Shown one piece after another: positions 24,792 to 33,311 of a stretch of 64,000 nucleotides of DNA (position 1 is the first letter of the stretch; each line of letters opens with the position of its first letter). The translations under genes and the position numbers were made by a program. The notes under the pieces were generated by a model. That model was given only the letters and a program-made list of their open reading frames with translations. It was not told where the DNA came from and did not search any database. The stretch covers positions 1-64,000 of the forward strand of contig NZ_JAATEN010000001.1 in NCBI RefSeq assembly GCF_012034935.1, read 5' to 3'. The DNA comes from Streptomyces zingiberis (GTDB lineage Bacteria > Actinomycetota > Actinomycetes > Streptomycetales > Streptomycetaceae).

Positions 24792-26866
24792 CGCGGTGCC
24801 CTCTCGTCCGGGTGGTGCTCGTCGGGGTGGAGCCCGTCCCGGTCCCGCTCGCCGGGCCGGCCGGGGGTGCCGGGTTCACCGGGTTCACCGGTGCGGATGA
24901 AGGAGCCGCGCTCCCCGGTGAGGCTGGGGAAGGAACCTAGGAGCTTCCGCGTGTAGGGGTGGCGGGGGTGCTCCTTGATCCGTTCGGCCGTCGCGTACTC
25001 CACGACCTCGCCGTCCCGCATCACCGCGATGTGGTCGCTCAGCTCCAGCAGCAGCGGCAGGTCGTGGGTGATGAAGACGACGGCGAAGCCCAGTTCGTCG
25101 CGGAAGCGCAGGATCTCGCGGAGGATCGAGCGCTGGACGACCACGTCGAGCGCCGTGGTGGGCTCGTCCATGATCATCACCTGGGGGTCCAGCAGCAGCG
25201 CCATGGCGATCATGACGCGCTGGCGCATCCCGCCGGAGAGCTCGTGCGGGTAGGAGTCGAGCCGCCGCGGGTCCACCCCGACCAGGCGCAGCACCTCCGC
25301 GCACCGGGCGGCGCGCTCGGCCCGGGTCATCGCGGGTCGGTGCGTCGTCAGCACGTCGTCGAGCTGGTCGTGGACGGAGAGCACGGGGTTGAGCGCGTTC
25401 ATCGCGCCCTGGAAGACCATGGACAGCTTCGACCAGCGGAAGGCGCGCAGCTCCTCGCTCTCCAGGGCGAGGACGTCGATGTCCCGGCCGGTCCCGCCGC
25501 CGGCGCCGGGACGGTCGTGGAAGACCACCGAGCCCGCGGTGACCTCGGCGGGCGGCCGGTGCAGCCGGTTGATCGCGTAGGCGAGGGTGGTCTTGCCGCA
25601 GCCGGACTCGCCGGCCAGACCGAGGATCTCGCCCCGGCCGAGCGTCAGGGAGACGTTCCGCACGGCGTGCACCGGCGGTTCGACGGCGTAGACGACGTCC
25701 AGTCCGCGCACGGTGAGCACCGGATCCCGGCGGACGCCCGCGCCCTCCGGATGGGCCGTCCCCTCCGGATGGGACGTCCCGGCCGGCCCGGCCGTCCCCT
25801 CGGGCCCGTCCGCGGTCTCCGGACCGCCCGCGTCCCCGCCGGGCCGCTCCCCGCCGCCCGCGCCGGGGGCGGGCGCCACCGGGCCCCGCCCCGCGGAGAC
25901 GGAGCCGGGGAGCCCGGCCCGGCCGCGCGGGATGTTCCGCAGCCGCGGGTTGATGATCTCGTCGATGGAGAAGTTGATCAGCGACAGGCCGCAGCCGAAG
26001 GCCGCGATGACCAGCCCGGGCGGGACGAACCACCACCACGCCTCCCGCTGGAGCGCGAAGCCGTTCTGCGCGTAGTAGAGCATCGTGCCCAGGGTGTGCG
26101 AGTTGGAGGCGCCCAGGCCCAGGAAGGACAGGCCCGCCTCACTGAGGATGGCGAGGATGACCGCGAAGACGAACTGCGAGGCCAGCAACGGCAGCAGGTT
26201 GGGCAGGATCTCCACGGAGACCACCCGCCAAGGCCGTTCCCCCGCCACCCGCGCCGCGGCCACGTAGTCCCGGTTGCGCAGCGACAGGGTCTGCGCCCGC
26301 AGCACCCGCGACGAGGCCGCCCAGCCGGTGATCGCCAGCACCACGGCGATGGTCCACCAGCCGCGCTGCGCCGCCGGGACGAACCCGGCGATCACGATGA
26401 CCAGCGGCAGGCCGGGGATGACCAGCATGACGTTGGAGAAGAGCGAGAAACCCTCGTCCACCGCCCCGCCCGCGTAGCCGCCGATGATGCCGAAGAGCGC
26501 GGAGAGAGCGGTGGCGAGGACGCCGACCAGCACGCCGATCTGGAGCGATCCCCGCGTGGCGTGCGCGAGTTGGGCGAAGACGTCCTGGCCGGTCTGGGTG
26601 GTGCCGAGCAGGAAGCCGTCGCCGGGGGGCGCCATGCCGGAGTTGCGGACGGTGTCCGGATCCCCGGTGAGCAGCGGCCCGAGCAGGCCGAAGAGGGCGA
26701 TCGCGGCCACCAGGCCCAATCCCACGCCCAGCTTGGGCGACCAGCGGGGCACCAGGGAGCGCCAGCCGCCCGCGGCCTTCCGTCCGGGCGCGGCGCCGGG
26801 GGCGCCGTCCGGGGAGGCGGCGCCGGGTTCGGCCGTCTCGACGACGGCCGGGCTGAGATTCGTCAC
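24788..26866 (-). CDS. Fused permease-ATPase of an Opp/Dpp-type ABC importer
   Basis: This 692-residue protein joins a DppC-type permease (residues 1-310, with hydrophobic segments and the coupling-helix region [17 protein letters not shown]) to a DppD-type ATPase (about 385-650). The ATPase half has Walker [10 protein letters not shown], signature [15 protein letters not shown], and Walker [13 protein letters not shown]. The linker is Gly/Pro/Thr-rich with HPEGT repeats. Such fusions are known in actinobacterial Dpp systems and enforce equal amounts of the two subunits. Start is GTG 26866 after GAGGAGACGACCT. Only 24 bp separate it from the upstream permease gene. It needs the separate DppB-like permease and lipoprotein to form the importer. 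Confidence 0.92.
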   Translation of the reverse strand: MTNLSPAVVETAEPGAASPDGAPGAAPGRKAAGGWRSLVPRWSPKLGVGLGLVAAIALFGLLGPLLTGDPDTVRNSGMAPPGDGFLLGTTQTGQDVFAQLAHATRGSLQIGVLVGVLATALSALFGIIGGYAGGAVDEGFSLFSNVMLVIPGLPLVIVIAGFVPAAQRGWWTIAVVLAITGWAASSRVLRAQTLSLRNRDYVAAARVAGERPWRVVSVEILPNLLPLLASQFVFAVILAILSEAGLSFLGLGASNSHTLGTMLYYAQNGFALQREAWWWFVPPGLVIAAFGCGLSLINFSIDEIINPRLRNIPRGRAGLPGSVSAGRGPVAPAPGAGGGERPGGDAGGPETADGPEGTAGPAGTSHPEGTAHPEGAGVRRDPVLTVRGLDVVYAVEPPVHAVRNVSLTLGRGEILGLAGESGCGKTTLAYAINRLHRPPAEVTAGSVVFHDRPGAGGGTGRDIDVLALESEELRAFRWSKLSMVFQGAMNALNPVLSVHDQLDDVLTTHRPAMTRAERAARCAEVLRLVGVDPRRLDSYPHELSGGMRQRVMIAMALLLDPQVMIMDEPTTALDVVVQRSILREILRFRDELGFAVVFITHDLPLLLELSDHIAVMRDGEVVEYATAERIKEHPRHPYTRKLLGSFPSLTGERGSFIRTGEPGEPGTPGRPGERDRDGLHPDEHHPDERAPR

Positions 26867-26890
26867 AGGTCGTCTCCTCGGCTCCCCGGC

Positions 26891-27880
26891 TCAGCCGCCG
26901 GCTCGGGTACGGGGGTCGATGAGGCCGTACAGCAGATCGACGACGAGGTTGGCGCCGAGCACGGCCACCGTGATGACCAGGAAGATCCCCTGCATCAGCG
27001 CGTAGTCGTTGTTCTGCACGGCCTGGAGCAGCTTTCCGCCGATGCCGGGGTACGAGAACACCTGCTCGGTGATGATGGAACCGGCCACGACGAAGCCGAG
27101 GGAGATCGCGAACCCGGCGACCGACGGCAGCACCGCGTTGCGCGCCGCGTAGTGCGTCATGACGCGCCGCTCCCGCAGCCCCTTGGCCCGGGCGGTGAGG
27201 ACGTAGTCCTCGTCCACCGTGGAGACCATCATGTTGCGCATCCCCAGCAGCCAGCCGCCCACCGAGGAGATGACGATGGTGAGCGCGGGGAGGGTGCCGT
27301 GGTAGAGGGCCGAGGCCAGGAACTCCCCGTTCCAGCCGGGGTCCAGGATCACGTCGTAGCCGCCGAGCAGCGGGAACCACCCGAGCGCGGAGCCGAACAC
27401 CGCCACCAGGATGAGCGCCAGCCAGAAGTACGGCACCGCCGCCAGCACCGTGGTGGCGGGCACCAGCTGGTCCAGCCAGGTGCCGCGCCGCCACCCGGTG
27501 AACATGCCGAGCCCGACGCCGAGGAGGAAGGAGATCAGCGTGGCCAGCCCCACCAGCACGATGGTCCAGGGCAGCGACTGCCGGATCACCTCGGCGGCCG
27601 GGGTCGGGAAGACGCTGACCGAGATCCCCAGGTCGCCGCGGGCGAGCCCGGCCAGATAGGAGAGGTACTGGTTCCACAGCGGCTCCGAGCTGTCGGTGCC
27701 GAGGAGGAGTTCGTACGCGCGGCGGACCGACGGGTCCACGGAGCCGCCGCGCTGGGCGAGCCGGGCCATCAGGGTGTCCACCGGATTGCCCGGCATCAGC
27801 CGGGGGATGAAGAAGTTCAGGGTCAGCGCGGCCCACAGGGCGACCGCATAGAACCCGAGCTTCCGGATGTAGTACCTCAC
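26891..27880 (-). CDS. Opp/Dpp-type ABC transporter permease (DppB-like)
   Basis: This 329-residue membrane protein has six hydrophobic segments and the permease coupling motif in DEDYVLTARAKGLRERRVM. The N-terminus RYYIRKLGFYAVALWAALTLNFFIPRLMPGNP is typical of DppB-type subunits. The start is GTG 27880, as no in-frame ATG gives a family-like N-terminus and no good ribosome-binding site precedes the GTG itself. The GTG overlaps, as GTGA, the stop of a 14-codon ORF with a strong ribosome-binding site, so translation is probably re-initiated from that ORF. It partners with the fused permease-ATPase downstream and the lipoprotein upstream. Confidence 0.9.
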   Translation of the reverse strand: MRYYIRKLGFYAVALWAALTLNFFIPRLMPGNPVDTLMARLAQRGGSVDPSVRRAYELLLGTDSSEPLWNQYLSYLAGLARGDLGISVSVFPTPAAEVIRQSLPWTIVLVGLATLISFLLGVGLGMFTGWRRGTWLDQLVPATTVLAAVPYFWLALILVAVFGSALGWFPLLGGYDVILDPGWNGEFLASALYHGTLPALTIVISSVGGWLLGMRNMMVSTVDEDYVLTARAKGLRERRVMTHYAARNAVLPSVAGFAISLGFVVAGSIITEQVFSYPGIGGKLLQAVQNNDYALMQGIFLVITVAVLGANLVVDLLYGLIDPRTRAGG

Positions 27881-27921
27881 GGGCCGCCGCCCGGCGCGCC
27901 GTCGCGGGTGGGTCCGCGCAT
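27877..27921 (-). CDS. 14-codon leader ORF coupled to the permease gene
   Basis: ATG at 27921 follows GAGGAGGAAGC, a near-ideal ribosome-binding site. The ORF encodes MRGPTRDGAPGGGP and its TGA overlaps the permease GTG as GTGA. It is out of frame with the permease, which has no good ribosome-binding site of its own. I infer that ribosomes load here and re-initiate on the permease. The peptide itself may be irrelevant. A comparable 28-codon ORF precedes the permease in the importer operon at 61.6 kb. Confidence 0.6.
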   Translation of the reverse strand: MRGPTRDGAPGGGP

Positions 27922-28029
27922 GCTTCCTCCTCGGAACCGGCCGGACGGCGGGCCTGCCCGCCGGGCCGTCCGGTGGATCGTGAACACCGGCGGAACCGCC
28001 GCCGAACCGCTCGTCACCGCTCGTCGCCC

Positions 28030-28098
28030 ACCCGGCCGGCGGCCCCCAGGGGGCGGCCCGGCCGGGTGTGGCCGGCTCCGGTGGGTTCCGGAGCCGGC
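28030..28098 (-). terminator. Two hairpins between lipoprotein and permease genes
   Basis: One stem-loop (arms 28030-28039 and 28058-28067, 10 bp, with further inner pairing) and a second (arms 28071-28081 and 28088-28098, 11 bp, 6-nt loop) lie directly downstream of the lipoprotein stop. Such hairpins commonly protect the binding-protein message or partly terminate it, giving more binding protein than permease. Confidence 0.6.
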
Positions 28099-28104
28099 TC
28101 CCCG

Positions 28105-29802
28105 TCACCCCGCGGGCTTCAGCCGCTTGAAGATCTCCGAGTGGTCGGGGCGCTGCCAGACCGCGGGGAAGGCGTACAGGTCCTCCTCGCTGGGCCAGCC
28201 GGTGAACTTCTCCGCGTTGTACTCGCTGGTGGTGCCCGCGGTCAGCACGGGGATGTAGGGCATCTCCTCCTCCAGCGCCTCCTGGATGGCGTCGAAGTGC
28301 GGCTGCCGCCCGGCGGTGTCCTCGCGGTCGATGCCCTTGAGCGCGGCCAGCGCCCGGTCGACCCTCGTGTCCGACCAGCGGGAGTAGTTCGGCTGGGCGG
28401 TCTCGCCGACCTTCGCGGTGGTCTCGGAGGAGTAGAAGTAGTGGTAGAGGTAGAAGGGGTCGGCGGAGGGCCCCTGGTAGAGAGAGTCGATCAGCAGCTC
28501 GAAGCGGCCCTGGCCGCGGGCGTCGGACCACTCGTTCCAGGAGAGCTGCTGCGGCGTCACCTTGATGCCGGCCTTCTTCAGCTGCTGGCCCATGGTGTCC
28601 ACGGCGGTGATGTAGTCGGTCCAGCCGGTGACGACCTTGATGGTGAGTTCGACGGCCTTGCCGTCCTTGGCGTAGATCCCCTCACCGTTCTTCGTGTAGC
28701 CGGCCTCCTCAAGGAGCTGTGCCGCCTCGCTCACCTGCGGCTGCATGGGCGCGAGCCGGTCCCCCAGCCCGTCGGAGAGGAGCGCCTTGTCCCGCTCGGG
28801 GAGGGCGAAGCCGGGGGATATCGCGGAGGAGGTGGACTGGAAGGCCAGTTCGTTGAGCTGGGTGCGGTCCAGGGCGTGGTAGATCGCCTTCCGCACGGCG
28901 GGGTCGGTCTGCGGGCCCTCGCAGCCCCGGTCCTTCTCGGCGCAGGTCATCAGCACGGTCTGGTTCATGGGGACCGTGATGGCCCGGTAGCCGGGGTAGT
29001 TCTTCTCGACGCCGGCGATGTCGGGCACCGGGCCGGTCTGCCAGTCGATCTTCCCGGCGGCGAGGGCGTCGGCGCCGGCCTGGTTGCCGGAGAGGGAGAG
29101 GTAGCGGATCCGCTTGACGGCCGGTTCGCCGTCCCAGTAATCGGGGTTGGCCTTGAGGGTGAACGCCTGCGGCTTGAAGGTGTCGAGCGCGAACGGGCCG
29201 GTGCCGACCGGCTCGCGGATGACGTCCTTCGAGGGGTCCTTGATCCCGCGCCAGAGGTGCTCGGGCACCATCCACACCCGGCCGAGCACGTACGGGCCGT
29301 CCAGGAAGGAGGGCTTGTCGAAGGTGATCTTCACATGGGTGTCGTCGACGGCCGTGGCCTCGCCCTCGAAGCCCACGGCGTTGAGGGTCGGGTGCTTGTC
29401 GATCATGTCCAGGGTGAAGACGACGTCGTCGGCGGTGAACTTCTCGCCGTCGCTCCAGGTGACGCCCTCGCGGAGGGTCACCGACAGCTCGGTGCCGTCC
29501 TCGTTCCAGGCGTACTCGGTGCCGAGCCGGGGCTGCGGCTCCTCGTTCTTGGTGAGGTTGTAGAAGAAGAGCGACTCGAAGATGGTGCCGTCCCCGTCGA
29601 GCCGGGCGGGGGCGTAGGGGTTGAAGTTGATCTGGTAGTCGCCGGCCTGGCCGGTGTAGACGATCAGGGTGCCGTCGCCGCGGCCCGAGTCGCCGCCGCC
29701 GGAGCACCCGGCGAGCAGGGCGGCCGTCGCGGCCAGGGAGACCCCCGCCGCGCGCACGCGCCCCCGCCGTCGCCCTGACCCCCGGTTCTGCTGCAGGAAC
29801 AT
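28105..29802 (-). CDS. ABC transporter substrate-binding lipoprotein, family 5 (Opp/Dpp type)
   Basis: This 565-residue lipoprotein captures the substrate outside the membrane. A basic N-terminus, hydrophobic core and lipobox LLAGC (Cys33) form the lipoprotein signal; the mature part has family 5 features (SVTLREGVTWSDGEKFTADDVVFTL, GTGPFALDTF, VRKAIYHALDR, PYIPVL). I chose ATG 29802, which has AGAGGA 7 bp upstream, over an upstream start that adds 14 residues ahead of the signal peptide. It is the first gene of the importer operon, with a clear promoter at 29904-29933. Given the adjacent beta-mannosidase and alpha-galactosidase and the shared promoter box, I infer it binds mannan-type oligosaccharides rather than peptides. 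Confidence 0.9.
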   Translation of the reverse strand: MFLQQNRGSGRRRGRVRAAGVSLAATAALLAGCSGGGDSGRGDGTLIVYTGQAGDYQINFNPYAPARLDGDGTIFESLFFYNLTKNEEPQPRLGTEYAWNEDGTELSVTLREGVTWSDGEKFTADDVVFTLDMIDKHPTLNAVGFEGEATAVDDTHVKITFDKPSFLDGPYVLGRVWMVPEHLWRGIKDPSKDVIREPVGTGPFALDTFKPQAFTLKANPDYWDGEPAVKRIRYLSLSGNQAGADALAAGKIDWQTGPVPDIAGVEKNYPGYRAITVPMNQTVLMTCAEKDRGCEGPQTDPAVRKAIYHALDRTQLNELAFQSTSSAISPGFALPERDKALLSDGLGDRLAPMQPQVSEAAQLLEEAGYTKNGEGIYAKDGKAVELTIKVVTGWTDYITAVDTMGQQLKKAGIKVTPQQLSWNEWSDARGQGRFELLIDSLYQGPSADPFYLYHYFYSSETTAKVGETAQPNYSRWSDTRVDRALAALKGIDREDTAGRQPHFDAIQEALEEEMPYIPVLTAGTTSEYNAEKFTGWPSEEDLYAFPAVWQRPDHSEIFKRLKPAG

Positions 29803-29903
29803 CGTCAGTCCTCTCACTCGCCGGGTGACGCCCGAAGCCGTCACCGGAGCCGAGCCGCCGCCTCCGCGGGGGTCCCTCGTCCTGGGCCCGCCATGTGTCG
29901 GAG

Positions 29904-29933
29904 ATTGTTAAGACGCCGAATAAACAAAGTCAA
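29904..29933 (-). promoter_or_regulatory. Promoter and putative operator of the ABC importer operon
   Basis: On the minus strand TTGACT (29933-29928) and TAACAAT (29910-29904) are spaced by exactly 17 bp. The spacer contains TTTATTCGGCG, and the box matches that of the beta-mannosidase promoter at 21071-21100. It also lies upstream of the divergent ROK gene, so the ROK protein could control its own gene and both operons. Confidence 0.7.
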
Positions 29934-30237
29934 GGCCCGTGCAGCGGTGGGATGTTGAGGGCCGGTGTGGCACACCCGGCACCCCCGCGCGGACCTCGGA
30001 CGGGGCTTCATGAGCGCCCCGCCGCCCCGCCGCCGCGATCCGCGCCGTCACGGGTGAACGGGGGAGCCGTCGCGGTGGCGCCACCGCCGGCGCCCGGCTC
30101 CGCCGGCCGCACGGGAACGGCGGACCCGGGGGACACGTCGTCAGGCCACGGAACCGAGCCCCCACGTAAGGCCGTCGCCCGGCCCGGACGGCATGGGTAC
30201 GGTGGGGCGCGCATCAGCGGCGCGGGCGGAGGGCACA

Positions 30238-31668
30238 GTGGGCGTACCCGTAGGAGCCGGTGGATCCGGCGGACCGGGCGGACCGGGCGGACCGGGCGGA
30301 CCGGCGCAGTCCACCCCGCACACCAGCAGCAGATCGGCCGTCCTGGACGTGATCCGGGCCGCGGGCACCATCAGCCGCGTCGGTCTGGTGCGGGCCACCG
30401 GCTTCACCGGGGCGACGATCTCCACCGTGGTGCGCCGCCTCATCGACGACGGGCTGGTGGTGGAGACCGGACGGGCCGAGTCCACCGGTGGCAAGCCGCG
30501 GGTGCTGCTCCAGCTCAACCGGTCCGCCCGGTACGCGGTCGGCGTCCATCTCGACCAGGCGGGCCTCACCTACGTCCTGACCAACCTGGGCGGCGCGGTC
30601 GTCGCGCGGATGTCCCGCGCCGGTGCGGGTGCCGAGGACCCGCCGGTGGTCGTCGCGCGGATGGCCGGGGAGGTGGACGCGCTGATCGACGGCGTCGGTG
30701 TGGACCGGGGCCGGGTGCTGGGCCTGGGCCTGGTCTCCCCCGGCCCGCTCACCCCCACCAGCGGGATGCGGCTCACCCCGCCCGCGATGCGGCCCTGGGA
30801 GGACTACCCGCTGGACCGGGCGCTGGCGGAGGCCACCGGCCTGCCCGTCGTCCTCGACAACGACGCCACGGCGGCGGCGCTCGGCGAGCACTGGTCCGGC
30901 GACGTCGGCGGCGCCGCCACCTTCGCCGCGCTCTACATGGGCACGGGCATCGGCGCGGGCCTGTTCGTGGGCGGCCTCCCCTACCGGGGGGCCAGCGGCA
31001 ACGCGGGCGAGATCGGCCACGTCTGCCTGGACGTCGAGGGCCCGGAGTGCTGGTGCGGGGCGCGCGGCTGCACGGAGGTGCTGGCCGGGCCGGCCGCCGT
31101 GGTCGCCGCCGCCCGCGCCGACCGGGAGCTGGCCCGGCTCACCGGGCTGACCGGGAGCGACGGCCGGGAGCGGCACCGTCCGTCCGTGGTCGCGGAGTTC
31201 GCGGCCGTCGCGCGCGCCGCCCGCGCCGGGGAGCCCGCGGCCCGCGCCCTGCTGGAGCGCTCCGCCCGCCACCTCGCGGTGGCGGCCCGCACCCTGGCCA
31301 ACGTCATGGACCTGGAACTGCTGGTGCTGACCGGGCCGAGCCTGGCGATCGCGGGCGCCACCTACCTCCCCGTCGTCCAGGAGGAACTGGACCGCTCCTT
31401 CTTCTCCCGGGCCACCCACCCGGTCACCGTCCGCCTCTCCGCCTCGGCCGCCACGGCCCCGGCCATCGGCGCGGCCACCATGGTGCTCCAGAGCGAACTG
31501 GTCCCGCTCCGCCAGGGCCTGCGCCTCCCGGACAACCTCGCGGACGCGGAACCGGGGGCGGTCCGGACGCCCCCCGCCGGACCGGCACCGACCGGCGTCA
31601 GGAGCGGGGCGCCCCCTGAGCGGCCGTCGCCACCGCACGCGCGGACCGGCGGGCGACAGCCGCGGTGA
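30238..31668 (+). CDS. ROK-family transcriptional regulator
   Basis: This 476-residue protein has an N-terminal winged helix-turn-helix (SRSAVLDVIRAAGTISRVGLVRATGFTGATISTVVRRLIDDGLV) and a ROK sugar-kinase fold. The zinc-binding signature is present as GHVCLDVEGPECWCGARGCTEVLAG, and the ATP/sugar loops include LDNDATAAALGE and MGTGIGAG. In regulators of this type a sugar or sugar phosphate relieves repression. I used GTG 30238, with GGAGG 5 bp upstream; ATG 30193 is possible but has no ribosome-binding site. A GGP repeat encoded by 9-bp units lies near the N-terminus, and the C-terminal 45 residues are low complexity. It is divergent from the ABC importer and is the best candidate to bind the shared boxes at 21.1 and 29.9 kb. 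Confidence 0.88.
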   Translation: MGVPVGAGGSGGPGGPGGPGGPAQSTPHTSSRSAVLDVIRAAGTISRVGLVRATGFTGATISTVVRRLIDDGLVVETGRAESTGGKPRVLLQLNRSARYAVGVHLDQAGLTYVLTNLGGAVVARMSRAGAGAEDPPVVVARMAGEVDALIDGVGVDRGRVLGLGLVSPGPLTPTSGMRLTPPAMRPWEDYPLDRALAEATGLPVVLDNDATAAALGEHWSGDVGGAATFAALYMGTGIGAGLFVGGLPYRGASGNAGEIGHVCLDVEGPECWCGARGCTEVLAGPAAVVAAARADRELARLTGLTGSDGRERHRPSVVAEFAAVARAARAGEPAARALLERSARHLAVAARTLANVMDLELLVLTGPSLAIAGATYLPVVQEELDRSFFSRATHPVTVRLSASAATAPAIGAATMVLQSELVPLRQGLRLPDNLADAEPGAVRTPPAGPAPTGVRSGAPPERPSPPHARTGGRQPR

Positions 31669-31743
31669 CGATCTGCTGGGCCAGCGCGCCGAGCATGACC
31701 GGCCCTGCACCACCCGGGGCCGGCGGCGCCTCCCCGGTGGTAC

Positions 31744-31763
31744 CCCCGGCCGGGGGGCCGGGG
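31744..31763 (+). terminator. Putative terminator after the ROK gene
   Basis: CCCCGGCC and GGCCGGGG form an 8-bp stem with a GGGG loop, between the ROK stop and the HXXEE gene. It ends 43 bp before the next start. Confidence 0.45.
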
Positions 31764-31805
31764 CAGCGGTGCAGACGCGAGCGACGACGAACTTCGAGGA
31801 GCGGG

Positions 31806-32459
31806 ATGTCTGAGCGGGAAGCGGAGACCGGGGGCGTCCCCCCGGCGGTCACCTGGGGGCTGCTGGCCGCCTTCGCGGTGCACGACCTGGAGGAACTCGC
31901 CACCATGCCCGGCTGGGCCGCGGCCGAGGTGGACCGGCTGCGCAGGCGTCACCCGAAGGTCCCCGAGCGGGTGTGGGCCACGATGAGCGTGACACCCGGG
32001 CACGCGGCCACCGCCATCGGCCTGATGGGCCTGGTGGTCGGCGCGGCGTCGGCCGACGGAGCCAGAACCGGCGGGCGGTCACCGTTCTTCCAGACCGTGC
32101 TGGCCGGTTTCGGGCTGCACGCGGTCTCCCACGTCGCCCAGAGCGCGGCCCTGGGCCGTTACACCCCCGGTGTGGTCACCGCGCCGCTGGTGGTCGCCCC
32201 GTTCTCGCTCTGGGCCTGGCGTGAGCTGCGGCGCGCCGGAGTCCTCCAGGAGGTCGGCACCCGGAACGTGGTGAGCGGCGCCATGATGTTCCCGCTGGGC
32301 ATCCTCGGCGTGCACCTGGCCGCCTTCGGGGCCGGACGGCTGGCCCGGCGGGCGCGGGCCCCCCGCCGCCCGGCCGCGCGGCTCCCGTCAGGCCGCCTCG
32401 TCCGGATCCCCCGCCGCGGTACGGGCGCCCTGCGGCCCCAGGGTGGTGCGCAGCCGTAG
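31806..32459 (+). CDS. HXXEE domain membrane protein
   Basis: This 217-residue protein carries the HXXEE signature as HDLEE (residues 26-30) and a second conserved segment GLHAVSHVAQS. Four to five hydrophobic segments suggest an integral membrane protein. The family is uncharacterised to my knowledge; the His and Glu residues could bind metal. The ribosome-binding site GAGGAG is 4 bp before the ATG. Its last 72 bp overlap the end of the convergent litS gene, and those codons encode an Arg/Pro-rich tail without family character, so the overlap probably arose by 3' extension. Immediate neighbours give no clear functional link. Confidence 0.8.
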   Translation: MSEREAETGGVPPAVTWGLLAAFAVHDLEELATMPGWAAAEVDRLRRRHPKVPERVWATMSVTPGHAATAIGLMGLVVGAASADGARTGGRSPFFQTVLAGFGLHAVSHVAQSAALGRYTPGVVTAPLVVAPFSLWAWRELRRAGVLQEVGTRNVVSGAMMFPLGILGVHLAAFGAGRLARRARAPRRPAARLPSGRLVRIPRRGTGALRPQGGAQP

Positions 32460-33098
32460 CAGGCCCCGGCGGGCGTGGCTCTTCACGGTGCCGAGGGGCA
32501 GCCCGGTCCGGCCCGCTATCTGACGTTGCGTCAGGTCTTCGTAGAACGCCATCCGGAGGACCTGGCGCTGCGCCGGTGGCAGCCGTTCCAGCTCCTGGCG
32601 GATCACCACGCGGTCCAGGACCGCCTCCGGCCGCGCCGGTTCGGGCGCTCCGGTGAGCGCCGCGCCCGCCACGGCCACCAGCTCCGCGCGGCGGGTGCGG
32701 CCGGCCAGCGCGTCGGCGATCTTGTACCGGGCGATCCCGGCGAGCCAGCCCGGTAGCGTCCCGCGCTCGGGGCGGAAGCCGTCGCGGCCCCGCCAGGCGG
32801 CGAGGAACACGAGCTGCGTGACGTCCTCGGCCTCGCGCTCGTCGCCCAGCGCCCGGCGGGCCAGGGCGTGCACCAGACCGCCCCAGCGCCGGTGGACCGC
32901 CGCCAGGCACGCCTCGTCACCCGCGCGGAGGCCGGCGGCCAGCTCGTCGTCGGGGACGGAAAGACCAGAGGGGGCGGAGGGGGCGGAGGCGACGCAGACG
33001 GAGGACGCCGCGAACGGAGCGGGGACGGCCCGGGAGCGGCGGCCTTCCACGGCGCCGCGCACGGCGGGGCGAGGGGTGGGGGCGGCCGTGGACGACAC
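32388..33098 (-). CDS. litS: ECF-type sigma factor LitS
   Basis: This is an ECF sigma factor: region 2 (AVHRRWGGLVHALARRALGDEREAEDVTQLVFLAAWRGRDGF) and region 4 (LERLPPAQRQVLRMAFYEDLTQRQIAGRTGLPLGTVKSHARRGLLRLR) are both present. In Streptomyces coelicolor LitS directs light-induced transcription of carotenoid genes and is encoded divergently to litR, as here, so the name follows from context. I set the start at GTG 33098 because GAGGAG lies 10 bp upstream; longer forms up to 33212 add only low-complexity sequence. The N-terminal 60 residues are poorly conserved. The 3' end overlaps the HXXEE gene by 72 bp. Neither an anti-sigma factor nor other lit genes (litA, litB) are nearby. Confidence 0.85.
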   Translation of the reverse strand: MSSTAAPTPRPAVRGAVEGRRSRAVPAPFAASSVCVASAPSAPSGLSVPDDELAAGLRAGDEACLAAVHRRWGGLVHALARRALGDEREAEDVTQLVFLAAWRGRDGFRPERGTLPGWLAGIARYKIADALAGRTRRAELVAVAGAALTGAPEPARPEAVLDRVVIRQELERLPPAQRQVLRMAFYEDLTQRQIAGRTGLPLGTVKSHARRGLLRLRTTLGPQGARTAAGDPDEAA

Positions 33099-33261
33099 GT
33101 TCGTTGCGCTCCTCACGCCGGGGCCGGCACGGGCCGGCGGTGCGGACGGGGGCGGGCCCGCGCGCTCCCGGGAGGCCACCGGGGCGCGCGGGCCGCCACC
33201 GGGCGCCTCCACGGCGCCACGGTCCGGTCAGCTTCGGACGCCCCGGGAGGCGGGGGCAACT

Positions 33262-33285
33262 CGCATCGTTTGCGCATCGGAATGG
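33262..33285. promoter_or_regulatory. 11-bp direct repeats and LitS-like promoter element before litR
   Basis: CGCATCG occurs at 33262-33268 and again at 33273-33279, an 11-bp spacing like that of CarH/LitR-type operators. The second copy continues as CGCATCGGAATGG, which matches CGCATCCGAACGG upstream of crtE (36955-36967) at 11 of 13 positions. It lies about 30 bp before the litR ATG, fitting a -35 element of a leaderless transcript. Confidence 0.5.
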
Positions 33286-33311
33286 CCGCGCACCGGCCGT
33301 ACGCTGGCCAC

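Noticed and set aside
21097..24888. 1263-residue minus-strand frame over the alpha-galactosidase
   Set aside because: It is antisense to a GH36 gene with intact catalytic Asp residues; its product shows only GC-driven residues.
24959..28258. 1099-residue plus-strand frame over the ABC importer genes
   Set aside because: Antisense to the fused permease-ATPase and permease, both with complete family motifs.
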